Assembly (NCBI RefSeq): GCF_030272615.1
Contig: NC_081414.1
Location: 1,135,001 to 1,199,000 of the forward strand
Length of the DNA: 64,000 nt
DNA from: Cryptomeria japonica
Lineage: Eukaryota > Streptophyta > Pinopsida > Cupressales > Cupressaceae
Reading direction: 5' to 3'
The stretch's first letter is position 1; every line of letters begins with the position of its first letter. Of this stretch, positions 10,203-23,390 are shown in pieces. The translations under genes were made by a program, and so were the position numbers. A model generated the notes under the pieces. That model worked only from the letters and a program-made list of their open reading frames with translations. It did not search any database and had not been told where the DNA came from.

Positions 10203-10929
10203 ATGGAGAGCTTACCCAATGGAAATACCATTAATCCCATCCCTATGCAAACCATGTTCATGCAGCAGCAGCAGCAGCACAACCAGCACCAGCAACAAGG
10301 CTTACCCTTCAATGAAAGCGTCCAATTTGAGCCCCATGATTTCATGCCCCGCAACACCTTCACCCATTCTGATCTGCTGAACCAGGGAAACCATGCCTAT
10401 GACCACGCCCATGGCCAATGCTCTTCTTCTTCCTTCATCTCACCCACATCTGCTTACATCCATGCAAACTTTGCAGGATCATGTTCCAGATCGATTATGC
10501 CAGACATGACACCTCCTCAAGCCTCCCAATCCTTCGAAGATGACTTCCATTCCACTGCGCCCAACACAACCGCAGATGCTAACACTGACCCCAAAAACGT
10601 GCAGAGTGTATGGTAATATGTTGTTCACTTTATTTGGTCTTTGCTTAGGTTAGGGTATGAAATCCTATGCCAATAGTCATAACCCTGGGCCCCTGTAGCA
10701 ATTTTTGGGTAGCTTCATAACTTGCAGAGTACGTAATGATTTATTAGATAGTGAATGAGTGCTTGATTGATTGAAGGTCATCGCCGGGCAAAGTGAAGCC
10801 GAAGACAAGGAGAAAACTGAGGGAGCCCAGGTTCTGCTTTCAAACCAGAAGCGATGTCGATGTTTTAGATGACGGATACAAATGGAGAAAATACGGACAG
10901 AAAATTGTCAAGAACAGCCTTCATCCAAG
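10203..10929 (+). CDS. WRKY12: WRKY transcription factor, group IIc (WRKY12/13-like), first two exons
   Basis: WRKY proteins bind W-box DNA (TTGACY) in the nucleus. Exon 1 (10203-10612) encodes a low-complexity N-terminus with a Gln/His run (residues about 22-34) and a Ser run. Exon 2 (10777-10929) encodes KVKPKTRRKLREPRFCF, then VDVLDDGYKWRKYGQK and NSLHPR, the first half of the WRKY domain with the invariant WRKYGQK. Splice signals fit: TG|GTAATA, TTGAAG|GT and AAG|GTACTT, all phase 2. The last break splits the Arg codon, the conserved R-type WRKY intron position. The REPRFCFQT block and KNSLHPR point to the WRKY12/13 branch, which controls secondary wall formation and flowering in angiosperms. 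The zinc-finger exon (Cys-Cys-His-His) was not found, so the gene is split by a long intron or truncated. Confidence 0.9.
10613..10776 (+). other. Intron 1 of the WRKY gene
   Basis: The intron is 164 bp with GT at 10613-10614 and AG at 10775-10776. Removing it joins TG to G to make a Trp codon and keeps one frame into the WRKY domain. Read-through would stop at the TAA just after the donor. Confidence 0.85.
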
Positions 10930-13510
10930 GTACTTTTTTTTCTCTCTTGCTTAACACTGTTTTTCTTTGTGTGCGGGGATGTGGGTAACACAGGGTTTTT
11001 TAATCTGGGTATGTTGAGCACTCAAATGTTACAAATTACGCCATCCACAATTTAAAGTAGGCTGAACTACTGAACTGCATCTGGACAGTATCCATTAATG
11101 GCCCACGAATGAACGTTCCTCCTTTACCAAAGAATTGAGTTTGTTTCTTAATAAAATCTTAATTCGATAAGCGAGTACATGTTCTCCTGCGATAAACAAA
11201 CTTATCAAGGCGAAGTTAAGAGTTTTTTGTGTCCCAAACTGCTCTCCATTAAAATTTTGAACTACAGAATGTATGATAGCTCTATGTTTTCTGATATAGA
11301 TTACATCCGAAATGCAATATTATGTGAGCTATAAGTAAAGCTTGAGCTATGGTTATATAGCTTTGATATTGAATTAACAACTGTTCGATAATCTTTATTA
11401 CAGTGCAAAAGATCGTAAACATCTTATACAAATCACCTTTGCGCTGTACCTGCAAAAATGACGATAGGTTTAGAATTAGATTGAAGAGTTAAGGAGCAAG
11501 GTAGTTGGCAATCATTCAGGTGGGACGACCAATTCATGATAATTGCATATTGATTAATATAAAAAGGTAAATTAAAAAAACAGAAGCATTTTAAAAATTA
11601 ATTAATTTAATGTTCAAAGGTAAACTATTTGTATTTTATTATATATATATGAATCGAGTGATCATGGTGGAGCTATAAGTTGGGAAACATGTGAATCTGT
11701 AGAACTTCAAATGGATTTCATAAAAGAGTGATGAAAAAAATTCATTAAAATATCAAAAAAGATTAGAAGTGAATTAAAGATATAATTATTTGGGAATATG
11801 GTAATAAATGAATTATAAGTTTTAATAAATTAAAAGAGAATTGGGAGTTATAATATCATAGAATAAAAGATTCAAAGACTCATTTGGAAGAATTTTAATT
11901 GTAGAAAAAAAATTTAGCAAAATTGAGACATAATACTTATTTATGATTAAACATCTTGAAAACATAATCAATATTAGATCAATTTACTTCAATCTCTAAT
12001 ATCTAGACAATTTTCTATTAGATAGACTAAACCTTTACATTACTTACCACAATCAATTGAGTCTATAAATTATATCAAATGCCAATACATTCCAATTCAA
12101 TTTTTTTTCATGTTTCTCAATGAGATCTTACATGATTTATAGACATGTAAAATTCTTCCAAGAATCTCATAACTCTTCAAAAACTAAAAACAAGAGGGAT
12201 CATCTCACTGCTTACTCATTGCTTATGAAACCATCTAACTTGTTACAAAATCATAATTTGATGGTTTTCATAATTTTACATAAAACTATTGAAATATTAG
12301 TTTTATTTAAATCTATATTTTTTTATCTTCTAAATTATCTTAGAGTGTTGTAAGATCTGTCATCTATTTTAAAAATTAATTTTCTAATGATTGTATAGAA
12401 AAAATATAAAAAGATACAATAAAAAAGTTAAAGAAAATTGTAAACAATTTAATAAAGATATTTTAAATCTAAATATATTTTAATTGATCAATTACCAAGA
12501 GACATACTTAATAACCTTAAAATTAATAAATAATTATATCTAAATATAGTTAAAAGATAAATTCAATAAAATGAAATGACGATAGATTCTTATATTAATA
12601 TTTGTTAAGAGATTTTTAAAAACATACAAGATCAATTCTTTTTTATTCGTGCTTTTAACATTTGAAAACATAATTATATTTTTAAAATATAAAAAATGTG
12701 TTATGATCACTTTAAATTGAATATAAAATTATTATTTTAATTAAAATATTTTTACCTTAGGTGTTGTATGATATCAATATAAATTTTAATAATTTTTTAG
12801 ATTATATATATAATATAAATAAATGATATCATCTTATAGTCATATTTTATGATGAGAATCAAAAGAATTAAAAAATTTATTTTATTTTTTAGCTATCCAA
12901 ATATGAAAATATAAAGATTGTGTGATTATATATATATATATATGAAAGATATCACTCTTAAACATTTGTTTCAGTTAAATCGCAAATCTAATTAAAATTT
13001 ATCTTATTTTACATTAAAACTAAATAAAAACTATGTTTTCTTTACATTATTATGAATACTCTCATAAATGAAAATAATATTACTTGTGCTAAATATCTGC
13101 ATTCCTCATGAGTAAAACACCTATGATACTAATTTATTTCCTTATAACTTCTAAATTCATACTCATAAGCTAAAACATCTATCAAAACATATGAAAAAAT
13201 CTACCACGCCTCTAGTTTTACTTTAGGGTATAAATTAATAAATGAAAGAAAATAAATCTTACCATTTGAATGTTTATCTTCTTCACATGATATAATCCAC
13301 TTTCTTGTATTCTCTATAATATAAAATATAAGTATATATTATTTATACAAATAAACTCATTTAAAATAAGCTAAAATTTTATCTACATCACCTTACACAT
13401 AGAGACATGGTGAATCAATATATTATGAACACAACAAAATAGGGGAGCACCCTAGAATAGACACGAAAGCAAAAGAGAAACATATAGCAAAAAAAAATCA
13501 CTCAAATAAG
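10930..13510. other. AT-rich stretch, possibly intron 2 of the WRKY gene
   Basis: It starts with a GTACTT donor. No sequence encoding the second half of a WRKY domain (YYRC followed by a CX4-5C pattern and an HNH-like end) was seen. The rest is very AT-rich with short TA runs (11639-11650, 12931-12945) and no supported ORF. Confidence 0.55.
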
Positions 13511-13534
13511 AGAGTGCACCATCTCCTTGTTCTT

Positions 13535-14090
13535 CTAGGTGGTAATCTTATTGATTTCCTCCATTTCTTTCATAATGAATCTGGAGGTGTCGTTATTGTT
13601 GCTCCTGCTTCCGATCCTGGAAATAGGGCCTATGGTTTTGTTGCCTCCAGCAGCAATGTCTTCACCTCCAAGATCTTTCTCAAGTTCATTGTGAATGGAT
13701 TTGTACTCCACAATCATGACATTGATCTTTTCCAGCCCCTCCATACTATTATTCATGGCCTCCTTTCTTATGTCGACCAGGTTCTTAAGGTTTTTCTTTA
13801 TCTCCGCCATAGACTATTCCACCTTTTCAATTCTTTGTTCATGGTTGCATTTCATAACCTCGACATCTTGGGAGAGCTTCTGGGTCATAATCATGGGCTT
13901 CTCAGAATTGCTAGGCTTTGGCGAAGCTGTGAAGATATCAATTATCTCCTTAACTCCCACTTTAAGGGTATCAATTTCTCTCTCCACCCGCCTCTAGTAG
14001 CTCTCCTGGCTTTTGGTCGCTTCCATCACCAGGTTCATCAGAGTACCATCTATAACACATTGTTCATTTCTTTAGGCATGGTCCCCTGAT
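13535..14090 (-). pseudogene. Coiled-coil ORF remnant
   Basis: The minus strand encodes MAEIKKNLKNLVDIRKEAM and a heptad-like, Lys/Glu-rich stretch that ends in EEINKITT. The same frame continues upstream with a similar pattern (VEREIDTLKVGVKEIIDI, MTQKLSQDVEVMKCNHEQ) through in-frame stops, so the gene was longer. It resembles the coiled-coil C-terminal parts of the ORFs at 36690-38480 and 60002-62065, which are retroelement-associated. Function unknown. Confidence 0.45.
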
Positions 14091-14520
14091 TTTCCTTCAG
14101 GACGTTAATAGGAATGTCCAGCTTTTATTTTTTTTAATCTAGTACATAATTTTAAAAGAATTTATAACATTTCTTCTTTCTTTGATTCTTTTAGTTTATT
14201 TAAAAATCCCTTTACCTTTTTTAAATTATTTTATTTATTTTTCTTTACTATAAAGAGAACGTTCCATATTAATATTAATATAAAATTAATTAAACATGTT
14301 AAAACAATTTCATTGAATAATTTATTTAAAATTTTAAAGTTTAAATAATATAACGATAATACATTTTAATTTAGTTTTTAGATGTTCTGTTAATATAATA
14401 TATAAAAAGTATTTAAAATGGTATCTTGAAGAAAATAATCTTTTTTTTTTAGATTATAATTATAAATAGAGTAAGAATCAGTAAATTTTTAGAAAGTTAT
14501 TATCAAATGTTTTCAAATTG

Positions 14521-15560
14521 ATGGTTTCAAGAAACAATTTTTCTTGCCTATCAATTGTGGTGGATGATGTCACACCTAGTTTTGGGTTCAAGGAAAATGG
14601 TATTGCATTGTTGTGCAAGGATTTGATCGATGTTAAATTCCCTTCTTCAATGGCAATTTCTCCAAGCTCCATTTCTATCCTAAGTTCTACATAGAATATA
14701 TTTAATTTCTTTGATGAAATGAAGATTAGAAGTTCTAGGGTGGATATACCTATGGATTCCTTGACCAATGGCATACCTATTAATAGTGTCACACCTTGAT
14801 CCATTTTAAATCAAAAGGATTATTTGGATGTTGCCACATCTAAGAATAATTCCCCAACAAATTTTAGGGAAACCAACAATAAATCCTCTTATTTTGGAAG
14901 GCTCATTCAAAGTACAAGTAAGCTCATTGAAATAATTTTAGATGATGATGCTAAAAAAGATAATACAAAATGAAGAATTTTTTGCAAAACATGGATAAAA
15001 ATTGGTAAGTTCAATTGCTTATGGCCCAACCCCCCAGATCGGCATTAATGGATCACTAAATTTTGGCAGACCATTATGATAGAAAAACTTGAAATATATC
15101 CTTATGTTTGTGGTTGCTTTATTGTGATTTCTGACAATGTGGGGGGTCAAAAAGTCATCCTATGTAGTCTTTGGGCATAGGATAAAACTTTATAATGTTA
15201 AAAAAATGGCACCCCTCATTTTGTCCCTCCATAGAATCCTTCGGTATTATTCCTATTCCAGTGCATATTCCTAATACCCCTCTTCATTTTTGGGTTGATT
15301 AATGTTTTGAAGCTATCAATAATTCTTTGGCTATAAATATATATTTTATTTTCCTTTTAATGCTCAAAACATATGCTTGCATATTAGTAGATCTTGACAA
15401 TTCAAAAGACATTCTAGTAGAAATAATTTTAAGGGTTAATGATCAATGTTGGTCCCAACCCTTGTATTATAAGGGATTTCATTTCCATTGTAGAATGTGT
15501 TTTAGTACTATCCACCTTGTTGTAGAATGACCCAATTGTAAAGATAAACAAACTAGAAGG
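14521..15560 (+). pseudogene. LINE ORF1 remnant (DUF4283-like)
   Basis: An N-terminal frame starts MVSRNNFSCLSIVVDD, then frames switch. From about 14985 the pattern CKTWIKIGKFNCLWP, CFIVISDNVGGQ, the PLHFW-like IPLFIFG and finally ILVDLDNSKD, NDQCWSQPLYYKGFHFHCRMC is the order of the DUF4283 domain and the start of the zinc knuckle in plant L1-type ORF1 proteins, which coat LINE RNA. Several stops and at least two frame changes make it a dead copy. No RT follows on the same strand nearby. Confidence 0.65.
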
Positions 15561-18500
15561 CCACATGGTAGAAATATTTTGCTTCATATCATACTATTAA
15601 TAGTCTAGTGAGAGAATAAGAACCTTCTCTTGAGCCTTTGCAAGACAAGGATCATGTGAATGTGCAATATAATTTGCCTAAATTTAAGAAAAATTTAACA
15701 AAGTTTCAATAATGGCAAAAAATGATCAACCACAATCTATGATTGAATGTTGATAACCCACTCCTATGACTAAATTTTCTTTTTCTTCCCAAATAACTTC
15801 AGAGTCATAGTAATAAGATCAAAGTATTGGCACATGAGAGGTGAGTAGTGTGAAACAAAAACCCTCCTAAAAAATAAACGAGGCCCATCATAATATGCAC
15901 CTATGGTCTCACTCCAAAAACAATATAATTATTCCAAGATAAATTATATTTCTTAAGTTGAGATCCTATTTTCTAGAACCCTTTTATGTACCTTTGGTTA
16001 CATAGATTTGGTCCTCCATAGGAGTAGCCACATTTTTGCATATATTTCCAATATTTTTATGGGGCCTAACTTCCTAATGCATACTAATCGATCAAAAAAT
16101 AACAACTAAGAGAAAATTAAATTCAATTATTATTGAAATATAAATTTTGTCAATAATATTCATATATTGGGTTTTCAATGAATATTAGAAAAATAATAGT
16201 ATATATTAATTTAATTTTTAAATATGAAACTTAATTTTTTAATTATTTTTAAAAATATCTAAGTAATAATATATTAAGATCATTAATGGTGAGACTAGTC
16301 ATCAATAGCTATAGCCTCTAGACTAGCTCAATTTAGAAGAAGTTTGTTTAGAGTGATCAAGAAAATCAATTTTTTTAAGCTATGTTTTCCTATTCTATTT
16401 GGATTGCCTTGACAAAAGGGCTCCATAGGGTTGGGGGTCAATTATTTTTAATGGTCATGCATGGCCTTAGTTTTCTCTATCCAATTGTCAGTTATTGTTT
16501 CCATAACCTTTTTGTAAGATGTTAGTTTTCCCACAGATCTAGCATATATGGGGGTTTGGCAAGATTTCCCTACATCCCTCAATGTACAAGAAATTTTTGG
16601 TAAATCAATATAAGAAACCTATGGTTGCCATTATGTATCAAAAAAGTTCTATTAAGATAATTATTAAATTAGTAATTTTTTATAAGAGTATGGTTTTTCT
16701 TCCTTTAAAAATAAAACTCTTTACACATCCTAATGAATAGATTTTTAGATTTAAAATTATTATAATAATATCCCTTTGCTAAGTGAAAGTAAATTATATA
16801 TTTAACTATGTAATGTTATAATAAGAAGGATTATAATAGATAATTTATATATGTCTAGAAAGCACTTAGCCATTTATATTTAAGAAATCCCTAAATAATA
16901 TGTTTGAGTATCTAAAGAAATAATCATATAATTTAAAATGATAAATAATCTCTTTTAACATGTCATGATCAAGTGGTGCTTTACTATGGTACATTTCAAG
17001 TTAGATTTCCCATTCTTAAAGGTCACAAAATCTTTCTCATGTTGAAGAATGCTCTACATGAACACCTTATTATATCTGTGATTGAAATGATGTTTCTATT
17101 TTGGAGGCTTCTAAAAATATTGTTATTGTTGGAGAGGAAATACCTTCTCCACCTATGTTTTCTATTTCTCCTCTTAATTTGGATCCTAATCCTCTTTCTA
17201 TGGATGGCGTTTACATGCATCCTCTAATTTGTGTGGCTTCCTCTAAAGGATCAACTTTCTTGACTAGAAATTTCCTTTTACATGTGTCACCTTCAATTCA
17301 GGTCTCAAAGAGATTCACCCCTCCCTCTTATTTTAGTGGATGTGGATAATGAGGATTTTTGAACTATTCTCTAAAGAAAAAGTAAAGGTTTTCTAAAACA
17401 TGTTTCTTAGTCCCACACTCAAGTTAAGGGTGTGCAAATTTTCAGGTATAATTATGATATTATTTAGTCCTTTTAAATGGTTTGACCTGACAATTTTGTT
17501 ATAGTAGTGCTATTTTTCTCATCTATTTCTTGTTTTTTAGAAGGTTGAAACCTTTTCAAAAACCATTTTACATAATCAAAGGTATACCAAAAAATTAAAT
17601 AAAATTAAAAATAACCTAAAATATATTCAAAAAAAAAATTTGAATAGATATTTTTAAAGATAACTACATAATATAAATCACTAATTGCTTCTCTAAAAAA
17701 AAATATTGAAAAAACAACACTTCAAAATTTTACTATTTGATCGGTTGTCTAAAAAAGTTGAAAGAAATTTTAGATCTATCAGAACCTACTGTATATCAAA
17801 TTACTGCTATATAAAAAAACTTGAACCATGGAGATATATATAAAAAAACTTGAACCACGGAGATAGAAAGAAAAGAAGTAATAAAATAATACAAATTTAT
17901 ATAACAAATTTTTATTTATAAAGTAATAAAAATATAGGACAAACAACACTCAAGAATTACAAAATAACATCATTGTAGAAAAGCTACTAGGACAAATAAC
18001 AAGGGGTTACGAAGGCCCCAATCTATTACAAGTAATGATCAAAACAAAAAATTACACCATTTAAACCCATATTATTCTTTTTTTACTTTTGATGCAAAGA
18101 AACAATTTGAGGTGGACATTGCCTCCTACAAACCATAGTCCAAGGTTCAAAAATAACACCCTAAGGTGCACTATCCAAAATAGGGATTGAATCAATCAAT
18201 ACATTATTATCACTAAGGAATTATGATAGGAATAGAAATAGTCATCACTACACAAGCATTATTTATAGCACATAGGGAATTGATCCTTGGGGGCATAGGA
18301 GTAATGGGTAGCACATCATTAGTAACATTAGCCACATTAAAGGAAATATGACTACTAGGCACGATCTTAGAGTCATCAATAAGAGATTCTTATTGTGACT
18401 CCACCAATGGAATGGTGAAATCCTTGGACCTAACATTCTACCACCAAGATGAAAATTGAGACAACAACCTATAAGTGGTCACAAGAATTTATGAATAGTT

Positions 18501-21069
18501 TGAAGCCTTACCCAAATGTGCAAGAAGTTTGGAATATTTAGAAGCCTAACCCAAATTTACAAGAAGTTTGGAATATTTGGAAACCTAACCAAAATATGCA
18601 CTAATTTTATCCATTACGTAGATAGATTGAAGAGGGTAAACTAGGTTTGTGTGAAATGTGATGTTGATGCCACATCCACAAAGAAATATATAAAATAGTA
18701 TTGTGGTCTTCAATACAATTAAATGATGAAATAAAGAAACCTTTAGAACAAGGTTAGATCTCCACCCTACCATCCATGAAAGAGCCCCGAGTTTTATAAT
18801 CTAATGGTTAAGATCAAAGAGGAATGGCCAAAAATGACGTAATTTGTAGATCAAGGCCTAAAACATGATGGAGGTAGAGCAATTACTAAAGTAGCCTCAA
18901 TAAAATATTTTTTTGTCCTAACCCATACAACCACAACAAGACCTAGATCCATAGATACAGACAAAGTAGTCACATTCATTGGTGACTTTCTTGATTAATA
19001 ATCACTAGAGAGGTGATTCTTAGAAGGAATTGAAAATATCACAAATAGACTAGAAGAGCCAACCATGCCAAGAGACATAGTAGATGAAGCACGTTGAATC
19101 TCATCATTAAATAGTGTACTAACAAAAAACAAGGAATAAATCCCTACAGCTAATGGCACCATAGAAACAAATGAACTATTAATCCCAACAATAGGAAACA
19201 CACCAATAATAGACAAACCATGAATGCCTGTGATAAATGGTGCATAGATGGGAAGAGGACCAAGAGTCATTTCAAAATATCCTCAATTATCTTCTTAATA
19301 TTTATCTCATGTATAGTTATTAATTTATTTTCTTGATTCAAATAGGTAAAGGAAGTTAATAATGACTAGGTATTCATGTCACATAGTTACCATGAAATCA
19401 GAAGGGACCATAAACTAGTATAGTACAAAAAAATATTTTTAATATATTTTATTTTCATTATATCAATTGAAGATGTGTGATAATGATGGAAATGAATATT
19501 TTAGTTAATCTTAAGAGGATATAAAATACTGTCAAAAAATAGGTGGCTAAGATAATATCTTAAAAAATATTTTAAGAGGAATTGTGGGTTGTGCAAAGCA
19601 TAAAAAATTTAGATGTAGGAGTAGAAAAAAACTACGAGTATTATTTAATATTGTGTGATCATAGATGACATGAGATAAATTTATTAAGTGCACCAAGATA
19701 TTAAATAATTCTGCTACAAAAAATATAAAAAATTACATCACATGAAAAATGACATGGTGATAATATATTTGTCAAGTATTTTAGAGTGTTTAGATGTGAT
19801 AAAAAATTTAAGATTTTAGTAAATAAATTTACCAAATTGCATAAGAAAAATGTAACATAAAACTTCATTAGTTATAGTGAATTTCTTAAAGGTTACATGT
19901 TATATGATCTACATTAAAAAAAATATTATCAAAAATATTTTATTTGATGAGGCTATTTTTAATAATCATACCCTATAAATAGTAATAAATTATTTTTGCA
20001 AGTTGAAGATGTAAACGAAAAATAAAATTAATGATATGAAGAAAGAGTTAGAAGAAAAATAATAATTCACAAAATTTACCAAAAGGATAAACAAATTAAA
20101 GAGAAAGATCGCCACATTAAAAATTACATGTTGACATGTATAAATAAAATACATGTGATCCTTGATCCTATGAAGAAACTAAAAATAATAAAGAATGAGC
20201 ACATACATTATTAAAAAGGTGCAATTTCTTAGTGAGAAATGACATGAAAAATTGGTAGAACTTCTTAAAGGAAAAAACAAAATTTGATGAATATATGTGT
20301 CAATTTCTATTAATTAAAAGATATAGAACATATATTCACAAAAAAAGTAGACGGGCACAAGGTTACCCCTCAGAGTCATACGAGAAGATCCTAAAAAACT
20401 AATATAAAGTCACTAGGACAAAGCCCAAAAATAGAGTTCACCAAGTAGACAACATGACAGAAAAACATAAAAACCACTCGCTTAAGTGACGAGAGCAATC
20501 CTGGATGGTGGCAGAGGGGGATATCAGTCATTCATTTTCCCCATACATTGATTAGTGATATCCAAAGTAAAATTAGGAAGAGACCACCCTCATCAATAGG
20601 TTCACCTTCCTCTTTATCCTTATCATCCCAAGTGGGTGCAATAGATAGATCTAGTCTTGAAAAGCCCTTTTGAAGAATCAGGCCAACCACCACCACCACC
20701 ACCACTAGGAGTTGTCCATCCACTGCTACCATCAAAAGTAATTCCCATCGCCTAGAGCCCCACCCAAAGGAAAAGCCTCCACATAGGGGAGAGGTAGAGT
20801 GTCATCAAATAGAGCCATCCCACCACAAGAGTGGTGGTGAGGAGCCTAGAATCAAGGGGTTTGAGAATGTTGAGCATAAGAACTTCAGTCGTGCCTATGG
20901 ACATGAGGATTTTAAATGAAATAATTATGTTGACACTAAATGGACCTATAAGACCAATTAAATTAGATATAATGGATACATAGAAAACTTTTGGAATGTG
21001 TTGAACCAATAAATTACCATAAAAAAAGGAATCACATCGAGTGGGACACTTGGACATGTTAAAAGAATA
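15561..21069. other. AT-rich stretch without recognised genes
   Basis: About 5.5 kb. Open frames at 17101-17349 (+) and 18995-19270 (-) show no motif; the second encodes a hydrophobic, low-complexity peptide. Neither has supporting context. A small (ACC)n tract lies at 20686-20705. The block 18100-19270 is less AT-rich and might be old coding DNA, but I cannot identify it. Confidence 0.5.
20686..20705. repeat. (ACC)n microsatellite
   Basis: Six to seven ACC units; on the minus strand they give a poly-Val run in an otherwise unsupported frame. Confidence 0.9.
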
Positions 21070-21492
21070 ATACAATTATACTTTTGTTATGTTGGATTCT
21101 AATTTTAATGGTATCTTTATCAAATAGATAAAAAGAATGCCTTTCATTAAGGGTGAATTAAAAGAGGATAATGTGTTGACTATGATGATTTCATGTAAAT
21201 AAGGATATTGTAATACGATTATGTAAATATTATAAATCACCAGTGCTCTCATGTAAAAGGCTGACACATTCAATAGAATAATAACATGTCGGATGTGCAT
21301 GAACTTCTACATTCATCAATGGTTTTACATAAAAAAGCCAACATATTTAGTAGCAACACATCTCGCTTGGGAGGGAGAACATATCACCTATGATGGTCTC
21401 ACGTAAATTATGACATGTGGTATTGTTTCATAAACAAATTACACATTGTGGTACACAATCAACAACACCAAAATGTGTTGGCTATGATGGAG
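21070..21492. repeat. Degenerate tandem repeat region, left of solo LTR
   Basis: AATGTGTTGRCTATGATG occurs near 21170 and 21473, with TCATGTAA/ACATGT motifs between. It continues on the other side of the solo LTR at 23133-23390. Confidence 0.5.
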
Positions 21493-23132
21493 TGTTGAAC
21501 ACACCACAAGACTGAGAAGGGCGGGGGGGGGGGGGGGGGGAGGGGGCAAGAATCAATCCGAACCTTAAACTAATTTATCTTTAAGCTCTTAAACTTCAAA
21601 TCACAATAATCTTATCTCTACAATAATGGAACATGAAACCACAAAGCACCATACATAAGAGAACACCATATTTACGTGGAAACCCCTAAGAAGGAAAAAA
21701 ACCACAGTGAGAAACATACTCACAATATGAATAATTGATTACAATGTTTTAGGCTCAAGGCTAAGGTAGTTCACTGCTCCTAATTTTGACTTGCAAGACT
21801 AAGGTGTATAATCGTAGGGTAAGATACAATGGACTTGCATTACTAGGACATACAATCCCAAAGTAAGATAGAAATTTGCACAAGCTACAAAAAAAAATAC
21901 TATCTTTTGGCAAGCATGGGAAAATGATAGATTGAATTGACCAAGATCTCTTGATCATGAAATTTTCCTTCAACAACTGTGTCAAGTGAACAATATCATG
22001 GAAAACACATTCATTGTCTCAAAACTCTGTCTCATTGAAAGAAATGATCATCAAAGCTTGACACAATTTAAAATTGGCACTTCTCCACATATGCTTGCGC
22101 ACCATTCACAATCAATCCACATCAATCCATGTTATGATTCACACACACATATTGAAACCCTCAACTAGGACAACCATAGATAGAATATACATAGATTACA
22201 CAAAGTCAGCCACCATGATCAACTACACTAAATGTGGTCCACTCCAAGAGATAAAGGGAACCAAAATACATCAAAAATATTCATCCAAAGTTGATTCTAA
22301 TGAACCACACACACTAACACATCCTCCAAAGTCAACATCAAACATAACATGATAGCCAATAAAGCACGTTAATCAATCAACCTAAAAACATCACCCAATG
22401 CAAATTACTCAAATGTGGATCTTCACACGCCATGGTAAGACCCATAACAAGACTCTAACACAACCTCCAAAGTATATCTGGACCAAAAGAGTATGATCCA
22501 AATAAGATAAATCAGCTTAGTCGGCCAGAGCCCCACACAACTGACCACACTAAACAACAAAACAATGTAACTTCACTTGCCAAGTAAACCAATACATGAA
22601 ATCTAAACTAGAATAGTGCATGAACCATATGAACTTGTCCTCCAAGCTGCAATACTTTAATCATCATAGCGGAGCAATGCAAAGCATTCTCCAGACCCGT
22701 CCTAACAAACAACTTCACCGATAATAAACTGCAACCACCAACTTCACCATCTGAGCAATAAAGGACCTAAAAACATGATAATACAACATCCATGGAACAT
22801 AGACATTATATCCAGAACTGCAAACCATCATCTTCAAAAACTGGAGGAGAGCAAAGCATCCTCCATAAAGGCATTAAATACTATTTCCTGCATATTGGAA
22901 CTTCCACTACTTTTCATCTTTTAGAAACACCTCATACTCACTCAACATCGCCTCGAGACAACATAGAAACATCTGAATACTCATTTCTGGACCACATACC
23001 ACAACTGAACAACTGCAATTTCTTTTCCACCTTTGTCACCACTACACACAAACAACACCAAACAAGTAACATCAATCACAAGTGACACCAAACAAGTTTG
23101 ACATCAATGACAACACAACCATATTCACAAAA
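21493..23132 (-). mobile_element. Solo LTR (LTR-E), about 1.64 kb
   Basis: The plus-strand left end TGTTGAAC follows TGGAG (21488-21492), and TGGAG recurs at 23133-23137. The U5-side motifs are present in reverse: CTGAGAAGGGCGGG (21512-21525) and TTTACGTGGAAACCCC plus AACCACAGTGAG near 21672-21712. The U3 side has TGTTGTCATTGATGTC on the minus strand. No internal retroviral sequence or second LTR adjoins. The minus-strand start reads TTTTGTG, not TG, so that end may be mutated. It belongs to the same broad group as LTR family A. Confidence 0.75.
21523..21540. repeat. 18-base poly-G tract inside LTR-E
   Basis: A run of 18 G followed by A and five more G. It sits at the place where related LTRs have a 5-8 base run beside CTGAGAG. 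Confidence 0.95.
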
Positions 23133-23390
23133 TGGAGAACATGTAAGCATCACAATGTGTTATTTGTGATGAATAATGTGTTGGTTGTTTATATGAGATA
23201 AGAACTGCACGTCAAATGTGACAAAACATGAGTTAATTATAATGATGTTAGATGCTACAAAAAATGTGTCAATTATAACAATCCAACATTAATAACTAGC
23301 ATGATGGAAAACATGTGAACACCACAATGTATTGATTGTGATGAAAAACATGTTAGTTGTTTACATAAGATAAACACCACACCCTATCAT
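23133..23390. repeat. Degenerate tandem repeat, right of solo LTR
   Basis: Two copies about 171 bp apart: TGGAGAACATGTAAGCATC (23133) and TGGAAAACATGTGAACACC (23304), each followed by CACAATGT and a GTTGTTTA-ATRAGATAA block. Confidence 0.7.

Noticed and set aside
10156-10380. Alternative frame overlapping WRKY exon 1
   Set aside because: It starts at GTG and is out of frame with the WRKY domain, whereas the ATG at 10203 splices in frame to WRKYGQK.
12120-12353. Frame starting MRSYMIYRHVK as a possible WRKY exon 3
   Set aside because: It lacks YYRC, the Cys pair and the His ending, and is followed by AT-rich low-complexity sequence.
18995-19270. Hydrophobic minus-strand frame as a membrane protein gene
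   Set aside because: No ATG context, homologous pattern or flanking gene structure; composition fits chance translation.
22074-22352. Plus-strand frames inside LTR-E
   Set aside because: They lie antisense within a solo LTR and have only low-complexity His/Thr-rich translation.
21488-23120. LTR-E ending at 23115 (GACAACA) with canonical CA
   Set aside because: The flanking five bases do not match TGGAG; the end at 23132 gives a matching duplication and a rebuilt repeat.
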